Part shown: piece after piece, positions 24,812 through 35,133 of the stretch
How the letters are laid out: every line of letters starts with the position of its first letter
How positions within the stretch are numbered: the stretch's first letter is position 1
Source of the DNA: Pseudoalteromonas sp. EB27
Lineage (GTDB): Bacteria > Pseudomonadota > Gammaproteobacteria > Enterobacterales > Alteromonadaceae
NCBI RefSeq assembly: GCF_001974875.1
Contig: NZ_MTQD01000007.1
Span: 124,001 to 188,000 of the forward strand
Reading direction: 5' to 3'
Length of the DNA: 64,000 nt
Made by a program: the position numbers and the translations under genes
The notes under the pieces: generated by a model
What the model saw: only the letters and a program-made list of their open reading frames with translations
Told to the model about the DNA's origin: nothing
The model's database searches: none

Positions 24812-25053
24812 GTTACTTCTATAACCTTTCTGCATTATTAAGACGGCGCATCTTAACAGCTTACCCAACATATAACTAAGGTGTACTTGCTAATGCACAA
24901 TATAAATCAAGCTTTAGCGTATATACGCCTAATATAGCGACATAATGAGGACATTTAATGGATTTAGGCAAAATTTGAATTCGAAATATAGTAAAATTAT
25001 ACTAGCTAGACTCAGTGGCGTTTTAATATCTAACTCAATATTATGGAAAAGCC

Positions 25054-25307
25054 TTGGAAAACTTTAAAATTGCAGTACTAATAGCGGGCAGCCTTTTTAT
25101 ACTTTTTGGTTATTTACGTTTTATAACTGACGATAATGGTAACGTAAACTTAAACAACTACCGATTTACAGGGGCATATTACTGGTTATTTCCGGTATGG
25201 TTGATGGCACACACGCCCTAATTAAGCGCCTGCGCTCTAAAAACGCATTATCTGCGATTGCAATTTATTTAGGTATACTCTTATTTTACATCGGTTTTAG
25301 CACTTAA
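25054..25307 (+). pseudogene. Frameshifted small membrane protein gene
   Basis: From a TTG at 25054 the frame reads a membrane segment (FKIAVLIAGSLFILFGYL), then YRFTGAYYWLFPVWLM and a stop. In another frame the sequence carries on as THALIKRLRSKNALSA and a second membrane segment (IAIYLGILLFYIG), ending at 25307. Both halves look like one two-TM protein of about 84 residues broken by a single-base change near 25195-25215. It could be a pseudogene or a sequencing error. The start is uncertain (TTG, with GGAAAAGCC just before). Confidence 0.55.
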
Positions 25308-25356
25308 GAGCTAATTGAGGCTTCATACAAAGCAACACTTTATAAGCGGATAACCT

Positions 25357-25941
25357 GTGACCTTTAAACAACTATTCAATAGCGCCCTGCTACTTTTAGC
25401 AACGGCTCCCCCACTGGCTTTACTTGCATGGGATGAACAAGCCGATCTCGCTTTTATCCCCAATGGTATGTATGACACTTTAACGTTTACGTTATTTCCT
25501 ATAATGACGATAGTGCTGTCGGTAGTTTTATTTAGGCACTTATATAAAAAGTATAATAGTAACTTTGAATTTAAACATACGGTCAAAGATTATATTAATG
25601 TACATGGGAAGTTCCGCAGCGCATTTATACCACTGTTTTTGCCTATTTTAATTTACTTATGGTTGTGGACGTCGGTGTGTATTTCAGCAAAGTTACTTGC
25701 CAATAAATACAGCGACAATATATGGCAGCAAGAATATCAATTACTTGAAGTAGGTACTTGCCCAACTGATTATGAATACAGTTGCTCAAAACTGACTGTG
25801 CTTGACTTAAAAAGCTACAGGAAACACAGTTTTAGATGGTATTTAGATAAGAGTAAGTTGGTGAGTTTGCAAAATAACAACGTAAATTTAGTGGGCGTTA
25901 CAAGCCCACTGGGTAATATAGTACAAGAAATACAGTGGTAG
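25357..25941 (+). CDS. Membrane protein of unknown function (194 aa)
   Basis: A 194-residue protein with three hydrophobic segments: about 9-25 (ALLLLATAPPLALLAW), 43-60 (LTFTLFPIMTIVLSVVLF) and 89-107 (FIPLFLPILIYLWLWTSV). The last 85 residues are soluble, with two Cys (GTCPTDYEYSCS) that could form a disulphide outside the cytoplasm. The start is GTG at 25357, backed by AGCGGA seven bases upstream. It follows a frameshifted membrane gene by 50 bp and precedes an MITE-like element, so this is a small variable pocket. No function can be given. Confidence 0.6.
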   Translation: MTFKQLFNSALLLLATAPPLALLAWDEQADLAFIPNGMYDTLTFTLFPIMTIVLSVVLFRHLYKKYNSNFEFKHTVKDYINVHGKFRSAFIPLFLPILIYLWLWTSVCISAKLLANKYSDNIWQQEYQLLEVGTCPTDYEYSCSKLTVLDLKSYRKHSFRWYLDKSKLVSLQNNNVNLVGVTSPLGNIVQEIQW

Positions 25942-25947
25942 TGATAA

Positions 25948-26109
25948 ATACCAATCCGCAATAATACTTGATCAATTTGAGGGCTTAAACCTGACGCTAA
26001 CTGTGTTAAAAATTTCTTATATAGAACAACTAAATAACGAAATTTTTGCCTTGTTATCGACACGGTTTTCTTACCTCAAAATAGCTCAATTAATTAAGCA
26101 GATTGGTAT
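25948..26109. mobile_element. MITE-like element of about 162 bp
   Basis: Perfect 9-bp terminal inverted repeats ATACCAATC and GATTGGTAT bound a non-coding 162-bp unit. The similarity reaches further in: ATACCAATCCGC...TTGATCAATTTGAGGG on the left and, on the other strand from the right end, ATACCAATCTGCTTAATTAATTGAG. An inner hairpin AAATTTC / GAAATTT is also present. It has no ORF, as expected for an element moved by a transposase elsewhere. It lies 7 bp after the upstream membrane gene and 23 bp from the end of rluF. Confidence 0.7.
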
Positions 26110-26131
26110 AATACAATCATTTAGCTGCACA

Positions 26132-27169
26132 CTATTTTTTTAGGCTGAGAATACGGCCTGAGCTTGGTTTTGAGTCTGATTTAGCATTAGACGATTTGTT
26201 TTCTTTAATGCTTTTTGGCTTACCCACATACGTTGTAGAGCGCTTTTGGTAAGGAGTATTAGTTCGCTCATTTTTGCGCTCTCCGTTAGCATTGCTACGC
26301 TCAGAGTTACGATTTGTGTTTCGCTCATTACTACGCTCACTATTTCGATCACCATTATTAAAGCGTCGTGGGTTTTCGCCCTGAAAATCACGTTTTTTAG
26401 GTGCTAAAGGTGCATTATTTTCTGATTGCTTATTAGCATCAAGCGAGTGCTCTTGGGTTTTACCTGAGTCAGAAATCGAATCGTTTATTTGCGCCATTTC
26501 AATATCTGATAGATGACGCCACTGCCCTACTTTTAAACCTTTAAGTGTTACGTTCATTATGCGCGTACGTTTTAAGGTTACAACTTCGTAGCCTAAGTAT
26601 TCACACATGCGGCGTATTTGACGGTTTAAGCCTTGGGTAAGTACTATTTTAAATTCTTTGGGGCCGCTTTGCGTTACTTTACATTCTTTAGTGACGGTAT
26701 CTAAAATAGGCACACCATTCGCCATTTTTGTAACAAACTGACGATTAAGCGGTTTATCTACCGTAACAACGTATTCTTTTTCGTGATTATTGCCAGCACG
26801 CAAAATTTTATTAACGATGTCGCCTTCGTTGGTTAAAAATATAAGCCCTTCAGACGGTCTATCTAAGCGCCCTATTGGGAATATGCGCGTTGGATAGTTA
26901 ACTGCTCGTATAATATTACTTTGAATTTTACTTTCGGTAGTACACGTGATGCCAACGGGTTTATTGTAGGCAATGTAAACGCGCTTCGGCGTGGCTTTAA
27001 GAGGCTTACCATCAATTAATACAACATCGGTAGCGGCAACTTTTACGCCCATTTCTGGCGAGTAGCCATTAACGCTGACACGACCTTGCTCAATATATTT
27101 ATCGGCTTCGCGGCGTGAACAAAATCCTGTTTCACTAATAAATTTATTTAAACGTTTTAATTCGGTCAT
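26132..27169 (-). CDS. rluF: 23S rRNA pseudouridine synthase RluF with long C-terminal tail
   Basis: A pseudouridine synthase of about 345 residues, modifying 23S rRNA (U2604 in E. coli RluF). Residues about 3-55 are an S4 RNA-binding domain ([20 protein letters not shown]). The catalytic Asp is in [35 protein letters not shown] is the usual motif II region. After about residue 240 comes a disordered tail of 100 residues rich in Asn, Arg, Ser and Lys ([20 protein letters not shown]), longer than the tail of the E. coli protein. I chose the ATG at 27169 (MTELKRLNK) because the open frame upstream adds an unlikely extension. Confidence 0.9.
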   Translation of the reverse strand: MTELKRLNKFISETGFCSRREADKYIEQGRVSVNGYSPEMGVKVAATDVVLIDGKPLKATPKRVYIAYNKPVGITCTTESKIQSNIIRAVNYPTRIFPIGRLDRPSEGLIFLTNEGDIVNKILRAGNNHEKEYVVTVDKPLNRQFVTKMANGVPILDTVTKECKVTQSGPKEFKIVLTQGLNRQIRRMCEYLGYEVVTLKRTRIMNVTLKGLKVGQWRHLSDIEMAQINDSISDSGKTQEHSLDANKQSENNAPLAPKKRDFQGENPRRFNNGDRNSERSNERNTNRNSERSNANGERKNERTNTPYQKRSTTYVGKPKSIKENKSSNAKSDSKPSSGRILSLKK

Positions 27170-27255
27170 GGCACTTATAGCGTAGTAATTTTTAAGGCGA
27201 GTAGTGTAAACCACCCACACTATTTTTTCGCCCCTAATTTACTATTTATAGGTGT

Positions 27256-28341
27256 TTAAGCATTAATTTTTGCTTTCGTTAATTTACGCCATACAAATTC
27301 AAGCGGGCCTTGATTAAAATAGCGACTGTATAAAAAGGTAAATATGAGCTGCAGCGCAACTAATGCCGATGCAACTAACCAATAGTCAATACGATCAAAA
27401 CTGAGCACCCAATGCGTAAATAGCACTTTATATAACAATAATTGCACGAGAGTTTGGCTAATATATAAAGTAAATGCTAAGCGCCCTGCTTGTTGAATAA
27501 GTGTGCCAACGTGTGCGCTGTTACTGCAAAATTTAACAATTAGATGAATATACAGCGTAGCCATAGTCAGGGCTGCAAACATATTTACAAACTCTTGCAC
27601 CCCATACCCTAAGCTGCCATTAAGCTGTGATGCATAAAGCCTGATTCCACAAAAAGCAAGGGTCATTACACCGCAAACTATTAATTGCTGAGTCGTTAAG
27701 CCTTTACTAAAAACGTCTTGTTTATATAAATAAATGCCAATGAGCATAAGACCCACGCACATCCACATTGTCATTATTGGCACCATAACAAGCATCAATG
27801 TGTTCATAGCTAGGTTACTAATAAAGTAATCAATATAGTGTGGGTTATATAAATCTATAAACTGTGCTGAATCGCGGTAAATCACTTCATCGGGTACGCT
27901 AGATACTATAAGAAAAGTAGCTACCCCCGATAACAAAATAAACTCAAGTCCTCTTTTTAAAAGTACGCTGTTATCACTCTCTAAATATTTAATAACAAAC
28001 CAGCCAGATACACCGTAAACAAATAAAATATCACCTGCCCAAAGTAAAAAACCATGTGCTAACCCAAAGAGGATTAACCAATAAAGTCTGCTTTTTAACT
28101 GCAATTCAGACTTATAACGTTGCCACTGAATGTAAAGCCCGGCACCAAAAAGCAAACTAAACAGCGTTCTAAAACGCCCGTCTACAAAAACGCTGCTAAA
28201 GGTATGAATAATTGAGTCGCTAACAGGAGGATTAGTTAAGGAGGTATATCCGTATTCAAAAAGGCCGAAGGCGTAAGCATTCATGTAAACTAGGCCAAGC
28301 ACGGCAACGCCGCGAATAAAGTCCATATTATAATTGCGCAT
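27256..28341 (-). CDS. DUF418 / YeiB-like membrane protein
   Basis: A 361-residue inner-membrane protein with about ten hydrophobic segments. The N-terminus has the family signature MDFIRGVAVLGLVYMN, and the middle has FRTLFSLLFGAGLYIQ and LFGLAHGFLLWAGDIL, while the C-terminal third is the DUF418 part. These proteins resemble acyltransferase-3 membrane enzymes, but their substrates are unknown. It follows the EAL-HDOD gene by 15 bp on the same strand and should be co-transcribed with it. Confidence 0.85.
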   Translation of the reverse strand: MRNYNMDFIRGVAVLGLVYMNAYAFGLFEYGYTSLTNPPVSDSIIHTFSSVFVDGRFRTLFSLLFGAGLYIQWQRYKSELQLKSRLYWLILFGLAHGFLLWAGDILFVYGVSGWFVIKYLESDNSVLLKRGLEFILLSGVATFLIVSSVPDEVIYRDSAQFIDLYNPHYIDYFISNLAMNTLMLVMVPIMTMWMCVGLMLIGIYLYKQDVFSKGLTTQQLIVCGVMTLAFCGIRLYASQLNGSLGYGVQEFVNMFAALTMATLYIHLIVKFCSNSAHVGTLIQQAGRLAFTLYISQTLVQLLLYKVLFTHWVLSFDRIDYWLVASALVALQLIFTFLYSRYFNQGPLEFVWRKLTKAKINA

Positions 28342-28356
28342 TAAAGCTATTATCCG

Positions 28357-29571
28357 TTAAATATTGTTCTTATAACTGTCAGCCCAATCGACCGACTGCT
28401 GGTAAAGTGGAGGTAGTATAGCACTATCTATATTTAGCAAAAGTACAGCTTGCTCAAGTGCCCACCAGCTTCCTGTTTCGTATGCTTTAACAACATTTAA
28501 AATATAATACAGTGTGTTTTTGTCCCCTAATAATGCCGTTTTTATTTCATCAGGAAAAGGTAGTTTTTCAACAAGCAAGCTCATAGGTTGATCAAGGATT
28601 GCATCGAGCAACGAAAATAACCCAGTTAAAAATGCTTCGCCTGACTGGCTCTTATTAACCTTTTTTGCCAAAAGCTCACAAAAACGAGCACGTACAACAC
28701 ACACTTGCATTAGCTCTGCAGGTTTTTTACCTGCGGTATGAGCAGTAACAATAAGGCTGACAAACTTTTTAAGGCGTTCATGCCCTAAATACACAAGCGC
28801 TTGCTTCAATGACGATATTTGGCTTTGTATAGGAAAAACGCCACTGTTAATTAAACGCAGCAATTTATATGCAAGTGCAGCATCAAGCTCAAATAGTCCA
28901 GATATAGTTTTTATATCTGGACTTGTTTTCATTATTTCGGCGTAAATAGCGACAACTAAACCATAGTCATAGTCAATGTCGTTTTGTTTTATCATGGTGG
29001 GTTTTGCAAAAAAATAGCCTTGAAAATAATCAAACCCCATATCAAAGGCTAGCTTATAGTCATCTTGTGTTTCTATTTTTTCGGCAAGTATTTTTATTTG
29101 TTTATGCGTTTGTAACTTATTAATTATGGGTTGTATTTCACTAAGAGGTGTAATTGCAATATCAAATTTAATGAGCTTCACAAGCTTTAAAAAACGATCC
29201 CACTGTGGTTTATACACAAAGTCATCGAGTGCGAGCTTATAGTTACTGTGAAATAAGCCTCGGCATAGTTCATAGTTGTCGTCGGTAGGTTCAATGCTTT
29301 CGAGCAACTCAATAACAACATCTTGGCATGGTAAAAAAGCACATAAATCGAGTTTTAATGATTCAGGCCCTATATTAATAAGTGCCTTTTTGCCTGATGT
29401 AATATGACGTGTACCTAAATTTAATTGATTTTCCATAATAAGCCTTGCTGTTGCTTGGCCTTCGGCAATATCTGGAAAATAATTTTTAGGACTATCACGA
29501 AAAAGTAGCTCATAGGCTACTACTTTTTTTCTTCGATTGAATATTGCTTGCCTTGCAACAAATACAGACAC
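28357..29571 (-). CDS. EAL-HDOD (YuxH-family) signalling protein
   Basis: A 404-residue cytoplasmic protein with an N-terminal EAL-like domain (ARQAIFNRRKKVVAYELLFR, residues 6-25) and a C-terminal HDOD domain (about 200-400). The EAL signature reads YELLFR and downstream catalytic residues are altered, so it probably lacks c-di-GMP phosphodiesterase activity; the family includes motility regulators such as CdgJ of Vibrio. It lies 89 bp after glgA on the same strand and 15 bp ahead of the DUF418 gene. It may partly depend on read-through from the glycogen operon, but a promoter in the 90-bp gap is equally possible. Confidence 0.88.
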   Translation of the reverse strand: MSVFVARQAIFNRRKKVVAYELLFRDSPKNYFPDIAEGQATARLIMENQLNLGTRHITSGKKALINIGPESLKLDLCAFLPCQDVVIELLESIEPTDDNYELCRGLFHSNYKLALDDFVYKPQWDRFLKLVKLIKFDIAITPLSEIQPIINKLQTHKQIKILAEKIETQDDYKLAFDMGFDYFQGYFFAKPTMIKQNDIDYDYGLVVAIYAEIMKTSPDIKTISGLFELDAALAYKLLRLINSGVFPIQSQISSLKQALVYLGHERLKKFVSLIVTAHTAGKKPAELMQVCVVRARFCELLAKKVNKSQSGEAFLTGLFSLLDAILDQPMSLLVEKLPFPDEIKTALLGDKNTLYYILNVVKAYETGSWWALEQAVLLLNIDSAILPPLYQQSVDWADSYKNNI

Positions 29572-29660
29572 ATTACCTACTTCTTAGTTTTTATATAATA
29601 CTAAGTAATTAAACCCTAAGCAGGCACAATTGTCACTAAACTTTGCAATACAGTAACGAT

Positions 29661-31196
29661 TTACCGGTATAAGGTTGTTATATAATCAGCTGCCACTTGC
29701 GGCCACGAAAAACGCATTTGCTCTGCGCTGTGCTTAATTTTATGCCACTTTTTAGGATTCTGCTTTTTAATTAAGAGAGTTTCGACTAAACAGCTAATTA
29801 AATTACTCGTTTGTGTTGCTAACGTGTCGCCATTAAAGCTAAAACCATTTTCATGATGTTTTACCGTGTCTTTTAATCCGCCAACACTGTGTACTAAACA
29901 GGGTTGCCCGGCACGCATTGCTAGCATTTGGCTAATGCCACAAGGTTCAAACGAGCTTGGCATTAAAAATAAGTCACCTAGTTGATACATTAAATCGCCA
30001 ACACCTTGACCATAACCCTTCAAAAATAAAAGATTAGAATTACGCGCCATTGCTTTGGTAAATATGCTTTCGAGTTCTTTGTCACCCGAACCTAAAACAA
30101 TGAGTCTGCCGTTATATTCATTAATAACTTGGCACACTTTATCAATAGCTAAAGCGCCATTAACTTGCTGGCACAATAACAACACTTTTTGCTCTGTAAG
30201 TCGGCCAACGCTTGTGACTAATGGGCCATTATTAATCGTTGCTTTAAATTGCTGTAGTCGTTGGTGGGCAATATAGTAGCCGCTTTGTAACTGCTCGCTA
30301 TTTGCCATCCAAGTAAATAAAGTGTTCTCGGCTTGGCTATAAAAATCGGCGAGAGTTGCTCCTTCAAGTGCATTGCTTGGATATTCACATCCGTTTAAAA
30401 TACCGACAAGCTTACCTTGGCTTGCTGCATTTTGCAGATCTTGCTCAAGCCCTTCGCCACCAAAAAAACCATACTCGTAATTACTAGGTTCAAGAACCTC
30501 TTGGCTGTAGGTTGGTGATACAACATGTATTTTATCGCACAGATTTATTGCACTGCGCATAGGGTTAAAGCAATGCGGATAACGAGGGTCACATAGTTGC
30601 TGGCCATTATAACTAAGTGACGGAAACCACGCCTCTAAGCTTGAATCATCATGTTTAAAGGGTCTTATACCTTGTAGTGCAATATTATGCACTGTGTAGG
30701 CAATGGGTAAGGTATTAAGTGAGCTATAACGTGGCTCAAACTTAAGTAAAACTGCAACGCAGGCGCTGTGCCAATCATGTAAATGTAGCGCTGTAGGGCG
30801 CTTTAATACACCTTGTAATAATGCTTCGCAGACGGCCGCATTAAATAAAGCAAATTTTGTCGCATCAGTTGCAAAAGGCCTCCCCGGTGCATCATTACAA
30901 TATACACTGCCTGATTCACTAAATAGCGGGTGGCTAATAACAATTTGGCTTACATTATTTTGGGGTTGTTGTACTTTAAAAACTGTTAATACATGCGGTT
31001 GAGCATTAAATGCAACGGTTACTTCACCTATATAAATACGCTCAAGCGGCTCAAACCCGTAGTCAGGAATAACAACGTCAACCGTTATACCTTGCTTTGC
31101 GAGCGCCCTTGGGGCATCGCGTACTACATCTGCCACACCGCCTACTTTTGCGCCTGGTAACGCGTCATTTTCTGCTGCAACCATTAATACATGCAT
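29661..31196 (-). CDS. glgA: Glycogen synthase (ADP-glucose type)
   Basis: A 511-residue GT5 enzyme that adds glucose from ADP-glucose to glycogen. The N-terminal substrate loop is GAKVGGVADV (Lys17), and the C-terminal domain has LMPSSFEPCGISQMLAMRAG with the catalytic Glu. Other expected pieces, LHLHDWHSACVAVLLK and GILNGCEYP, are present. It is the last gene of the seven-gene glycogen operon, separated from glgC by 83 bp that hold a perfect 10-bp stem-loop, so its amount may be tuned separately. Confidence 0.95.
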   Translation of the reverse strand: MHVLMVAAENDALPGAKVGGVADVVRDAPRALAKQGITVDVVIPDYGFEPLERIYIGEVTVAFNAQPHVLTVFKVQQPQNNVSQIVISHPLFSESGSVYCNDAPGRPFATDATKFALFNAAVCEALLQGVLKRPTALHLHDWHSACVAVLLKFEPRYSSLNTLPIAYTVHNIALQGIRPFKHDDSSLEAWFPSLSYNGQQLCDPRYPHCFNPMRSAINLCDKIHVVSPTYSQEVLEPSNYEYGFFGGEGLEQDLQNAASQGKLVGILNGCEYPSNALEGATLADFYSQAENTLFTWMANSEQLQSGYYIAHQRLQQFKATINNGPLVTSVGRLTEQKVLLLCQQVNGALAIDKVCQVINEYNGRLIVLGSGDKELESIFTKAMARNSNLLFLKGYGQGVGDLMYQLGDLFLMPSSFEPCGISQMLAMRAGQPCLVHSVGGLKDTVKHHENGFSFNGDTLATQTSNLISCLVETLLIKKQNPKKWHKIKHSAEQMRFSWPQVAADYITTLYR

Positions 31197-31226
31197 TAAT
31201 TTACTACTTCCTTTAAACCTGTGTGG

Positions 31227-31248
31227 GCTTGCTCATGAATGAGCAAGC
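31227..31248. other. Stem-loop between glgC and glgA
   Basis: GCTTGCTCAT and ATGAGCAAGC are exact complements with GA between. There is no T tract on the minus strand, so it is more likely an RNA processing or stability element than a terminator. Confidence 0.6.
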
Positions 31249-31279
31249 TTTGTTGTCGTGCTTAATATTTAACTTATTG

Positions 31280-32581
31280 TTACGCTAGTTTTTTATTCTC
31301 ACGCGCTTGGCGCTCTAACTTTTTTGCAAGCTCAGTGAGCATATCACGAGTAACAAGAACGATGCCTTTCTTAGATACCCTAAAGCCGTTTTCTTCATCT
31401 GTTTTAGGGTCAAAGCCTATTTCAAGGCCTGCAGGTATTTCACAGCTTCTGTCTATTATCGCACGCTTAATTTTACAGCCTCGGTTTATAACTGCACCGG
31501 GTAAAATTACCGACTGCTCAATGGTACAAAATGAGCGAACATGCACATTAGAAAACAAGAGGGATTTTCTAACTGCGGAGCCCGAAATAATACACCCACC
31601 CGACACGGTTGAGTCCAAGGCCATACCGCGTCTATCATCGTCATCAAAAATAAACTTAGCAGGTGGTAGCTGCTCTTGATATGTCCATATTGGCCACGTG
31701 GGATCGTATAAATCAAGTTGTGGCTCTGGCATTACTAATTCCATATTAGCTTCCCAAAATGAATCTAGCGTACCTACATCGCGCCAATAAGGTTGCCCTT
31801 CTTGATTTGGATCTCTAAATGGGAACGCAAATACATTATGCTCTTCTATAATCGCGGGGATAATATCGTGACCAAAATCTCGGCCAGAACCTTCATTTTC
31901 AGAATCTTTCTTAAGTTGCTCAAACAAAAATTCAGTATTAAAAATGTAGTTTCCCATTGATGCTAAACATGTACCTGGCTTGCCAGGTACAGAACTCGGC
32001 ATTGCTGGTTTTTCATCAAAACGACACACTCTATTTTCTTCATCAACGGTCATTACACCAAATGTGTCTGCAGCTTCTTCAACAGGCACTTCAATACAAC
32101 ATACCGTCATATCAGCCCCTTTTTGCACATGTTCAGCCAATAAAGCCCCATAGTCCATGCGGTACACATGATCTCCAGACAAAATCATCACATATTTAGG
32201 CAGTTCGTGGCGAATAATATCTATGTTTTGAAAAACAGCATCGGCGGTGCCACAGTACCAATCATCACCTTGGCGCTGAGATGCAGGTAGTATTTCAACC
32301 GACTCACCCAGCTCTTTTTTAAAGTGGCCCCACGCGCGGTTTACATGGCGAATTAATGAATGCGATTTATATTGTGTGGCAATACCAACGCGTCTCACGC
32401 CCGAGTTAATGCAGTTTGATAGTGGAAAATCGATAATTCGATGTTTACCACCAAAGTAAACTGCTGGCTTTGCTCGCCAATCGGTTAGCTCATGCAGGCG
32501 AGAACCGCGTCCGCCTGCCAGTATTAACGCGTAAGTTTCTCTGGTTAGGCTACTTATGTAGCGATTTGCATAATTGGGCAT
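31280..32581 (-). CDS. glgC: Glucose-1-phosphate adenylyltransferase
   Basis: A 433-residue ADP-glucose pyrophosphorylase, the committed step of bacterial glycogen synthesis. The nucleotide loop is LAGGRGSRL (residues 21-29), followed by [31 protein letters not shown] and CRFDEKP, as in E. coli GlgC. The C-terminal left-handed beta-helix is present ([18 protein letters not shown]). GAGAGAGTATT lies ahead of the ATG. It follows glgP by 14 bp. Allosteric control by fructose-1,6-bisphosphate and AMP is expected but not visible in the sequence. Confidence 0.96.
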   Translation of the reverse strand: MPNYANRYISSLTRETYALILAGGRGSRLHELTDWRAKPAVYFGGKHRIIDFPLSNCINSGVRRVGIATQYKSHSLIRHVNRAWGHFKKELGESVEILPASQRQGDDWYCGTADAVFQNIDIIRHELPKYVMILSGDHVYRMDYGALLAEHVQKGADMTVCCIEVPVEEAADTFGVMTVDEENRVCRFDEKPAMPSSVPGKPGTCLASMGNYIFNTEFLFEQLKKDSENEGSGRDFGHDIIPAIIEEHNVFAFPFRDPNQEGQPYWRDVGTLDSFWEANMELVMPEPQLDLYDPTWPIWTYQEQLPPAKFIFDDDDRRGMALDSTVSGGCIISGSAVRKSLLFSNVHVRSFCTIEQSVILPGAVINRGCKIKRAIIDRSCEIPAGLEIGFDPKTDEENGFRVSKKGIVLVTRDMLTELAKKLERQARENKKLA

Positions 32582-32595
32582 AATACTCTCTCCAT

Positions 32596-35133
32596 TTAGT
32601 CTAGGCTGTTAGTGGCATGGCTTTTAGTTGTCGTTAAGTCTGTTTCACTAATATTGAGGGGTTCTAAATGCCAAATGTCTTCACTGTATTGGCTTATGGT
32701 TCTATCACTTGAAAACATTCCACTGGCTGCCGTATTTAAAATACTCATTTGTGTCCAGTAGGTTTGATCTGCGTAAGCTTTATCAACTTCTTTTTGAGCT
32801 GCTACATAACTTTCAAAATCGTGCGCAACAAGCCATGGATCGTGCGGGCTCTTAATTGCATTTGTTATATCGTCAAATAAGCATGGTTCAAACAAGTTAA
32901 AATGGCCGCTTTCGAGTAAGTGCATTACATTATTTAAATCGCTATTTTGTGCGATTAAGTGCTCAGGATTGTAACGCGATTTAATATCATCAATTTGATG
33001 CGCTTGTGCCCCAAACAAAAAGAAGTTGTCTGCACCAACGGCATCTCTAATTTCAATGTTTGCACCATCGAGCGTGCCTATCGTCAATGCACCATTCATC
33101 ATAAACTTCATGTTGCCAGTACCCGACGCTTCTTTGCCTGCAGTAGATACTTGCTCTGACAAATCGGTTGCAGGGCAAATAACTTCCATAGCGGTTACGT
33201 TGTAATTAGGTAAAAAGGCGACGCGTAAATACGGGGCTGCTAACGGATCTTTATTTATAACCTCTGCCACGTTATTAATAAGCTTAATAATTTTTTTAGC
33301 CATGTAATAACCCGGTGCCGCTTTACCACCTAATAAAACACAGCGAGGAACAAGCCCTTGGGTATCACCACGGCGAATGCGGTCATATAAATGAATCACA
33401 TGAAGTATGTTTAATAGCTGACGTTTGTATTCATGAATACGCTTTACTTGTACGTCAAACATCATCGATACGTCAAAATCAACATCGCAGCGCGCTTTAA
33501 CTAAATCAACTAAACGCTGTTTGTTTTCGCGTTTAGCATTTTGCCACTGCCCATGAAATGCTTTGTCATCGTAAAAACGACGTAGGTCGCTAATTGTTGA
33601 AAAGTTTTTAACCCAGTCATGACCAATTTTTTCGCTGATTAATTTACTTAAAACAGGATTACAATGTGCAAGCCAACGTCTTGGTGTAACACCATTTGTT
33701 TTGTTATTAAACTTATCAGGCCACAGCGCGTAAAACTCTTTAAATAGGCCCGCTTTTAACAGTTCGGTATGCAGTGCTGCCACGCCATTTACAGAGTAAC
33801 TACCTACAATGGCTAAGTAAGCCATACGAATTTGCGGCTCATCGCCCTCTTCAATCAACGACAATGCACGCTGTTTATTAACATCACCCGGCCATTGCTG
33901 TGCAACTTGTGCTAAAAAGCGTGCGTTTATCTCGTAAACTATTTCTAAAATGCGTGGTAATAATTTTGAAAACAACGAAACAGACCACTTTTCAAGCGCT
34001 TCAGGAAGTAGCGTATGATTTGTGTAGGCCATCGTTTTGGTGGTGATTTGCCACGCATCGTTCCAATCAAGTTCGTAATCATCAATTAAAATACGCATCA
34101 GCTCTGCAACAGCAATACTTGGGTGCGTGTCGTTTAACTGAAAAACATGAAAGTCAGCAAAGTCGCTAAAGCTCTCGCCATGTTGGGAAACCCACTGATC
34201 AACTACGTCTTGAATACTTGCAGATGATAAAAAGTATTGTTGGCGCAATCTAAGCTCTTTTCCATTTTCGCTGCTGTCGTTTGGATACAGCACCATGGTA
34301 ATTTGTTCAGCTAGGTTTTTTTGTGCGACGGCTTCTGAGTAACTGCCTGCATTAAATTCGGTCAAATTAAATTCGTCTGTCGCTTCTGATTTCCATAAGC
34401 GTAGCGTATTTACAATATTGTTTTTATAACCTGGGACAGGGACATCGTAAGGTACAGCTAATACATCTTGTGAACTCATCCATTGGCGATGCTCTCGGCC
34501 AAATTTATCTGTGTAACTTTGCACATAACCGCCAAATTTCACACGTTTTGCATGCTCTGGCGCGCTTAGCTCCCATGGGTGCCCTTCGCGCAGCCAGTTA
34601 TCTGGTTGCTCAATTTGGTTGCCATCTTTGATTGATTGGTTAAACATGCCGTATTCGTAACGAAGACCATAACCAATTACCGGTAACGCAAGACTTGCAC
34701 AGCTATCTAAAAAACAAGCAGCTAGGCGGCCCAAACCACCGTTACCTAGGCCTGCGTCGTGCTCGGCATCTTCAAGCGTTTCTACTGTTGTGCAGTATTC
34801 TTGTAATGCAGCAGCAACTTGGTCGTCTAAATCTAGGTTTAGTATTGCATTACCCAGCGCACGTCCCATTAAAAATTCAAGAGAAAGGTAAGCCGTTTTG
34901 CGGCGTTTCTCTTGCTTAATTTGTTGATTCGTTTCTCTGCAGCGGGCAACAAGTCTGTCGCGAATAGTCAGCGCTAAAGCATGGTATAAATACAGTCTTG
35001 ATTCGCCGACCTTATCGCGACCTAGGGTATAATAAAAATGCCGTGTTAAGTCATCTTTAAGCGTACTTTCATCTATAACAGGACCTTCTTGCCAGCCCTT
35101 TACTACACACACTTGTTCACTTTGTTTAGCCAT
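32596..35133 (-). CDS. glgP: Glycogen phosphorylase
   Basis: An 845-residue GT35 phosphorylase that releases glucose-1-phosphate from glycogen ends. The PLP lysine lies in [20 protein letters not shown], and the N-terminal motif [18 protein letters not shown] and [17 protein letters not shown] are intact. The regulatory N-terminal phosphorylation site of animal enzymes is absent, as usual in bacteria. Its ATG overlaps the end of glgX by 8 bases (ATGGCTAA), with AGAGGATG inside glgX as ribosome-binding site, so translation is coupled. Confidence 0.96.
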   Translation of the reverse strand: MAKQSEQVCVVKGWQEGPVIDESTLKDDLTRHFYYTLGRDKVGESRLYLYHALALTIRDRLVARCRETNQQIKQEKRRKTAYLSLEFLMGRALGNAILNLDLDDQVAAALQEYCTTVETLEDAEHDAGLGNGGLGRLAACFLDSCASLALPVIGYGLRYEYGMFNQSIKDGNQIEQPDNWLREGHPWELSAPEHAKRVKFGGYVQSYTDKFGREHRQWMSSQDVLAVPYDVPVPGYKNNIVNTLRLWKSEATDEFNLTEFNAGSYSEAVAQKNLAEQITMVLYPNDSSENGKELRLRQQYFLSSASIQDVVDQWVSQHGESFSDFADFHVFQLNDTHPSIAVAELMRILIDDYELDWNDAWQITTKTMAYTNHTLLPEALEKWSVSLFSKLLPRILEIVYEINARFLAQVAQQWPGDVNKQRALSLIEEGDEPQIRMAYLAIVGSYSVNGVAALHTELLKAGLFKEFYALWPDKFNNKTNGVTPRRWLAHCNPVLSKLISEKIGHDWVKNFSTISDLRRFYDDKAFHGQWQNAKRENKQRLVDLVKARCDVDFDVSMMFDVQVKRIHEYKRQLLNILHVIHLYDRIRRGDTQGLVPRCVLLGGKAAPGYYMAKKIIKLINNVAEVINKDPLAAPYLRVAFLPNYNVTAMEVICPATDLSEQVSTAGKEASGTGNMKFMMNGALTIGTLDGANIEIRDAVGADNFFLFGAQAHQIDDIKSRYNPEHLIAQNSDLNNVMHLLESGHFNLFEPCLFDDITNAIKSPHDPWLVAHDFESYVAAQKEVDKAYADQTYWTQMSILNTAASGMFSSDRTISQYSEDIWHLEPLNISETDLTTTKSHATNSLD

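Noticed and set aside
28357..29571. EAL-HDOD gene as part of the glycogen operon
   Set aside because: Same strand as glgA but a 90-bp gap and no functional link visible, so I leave it outside the operon.
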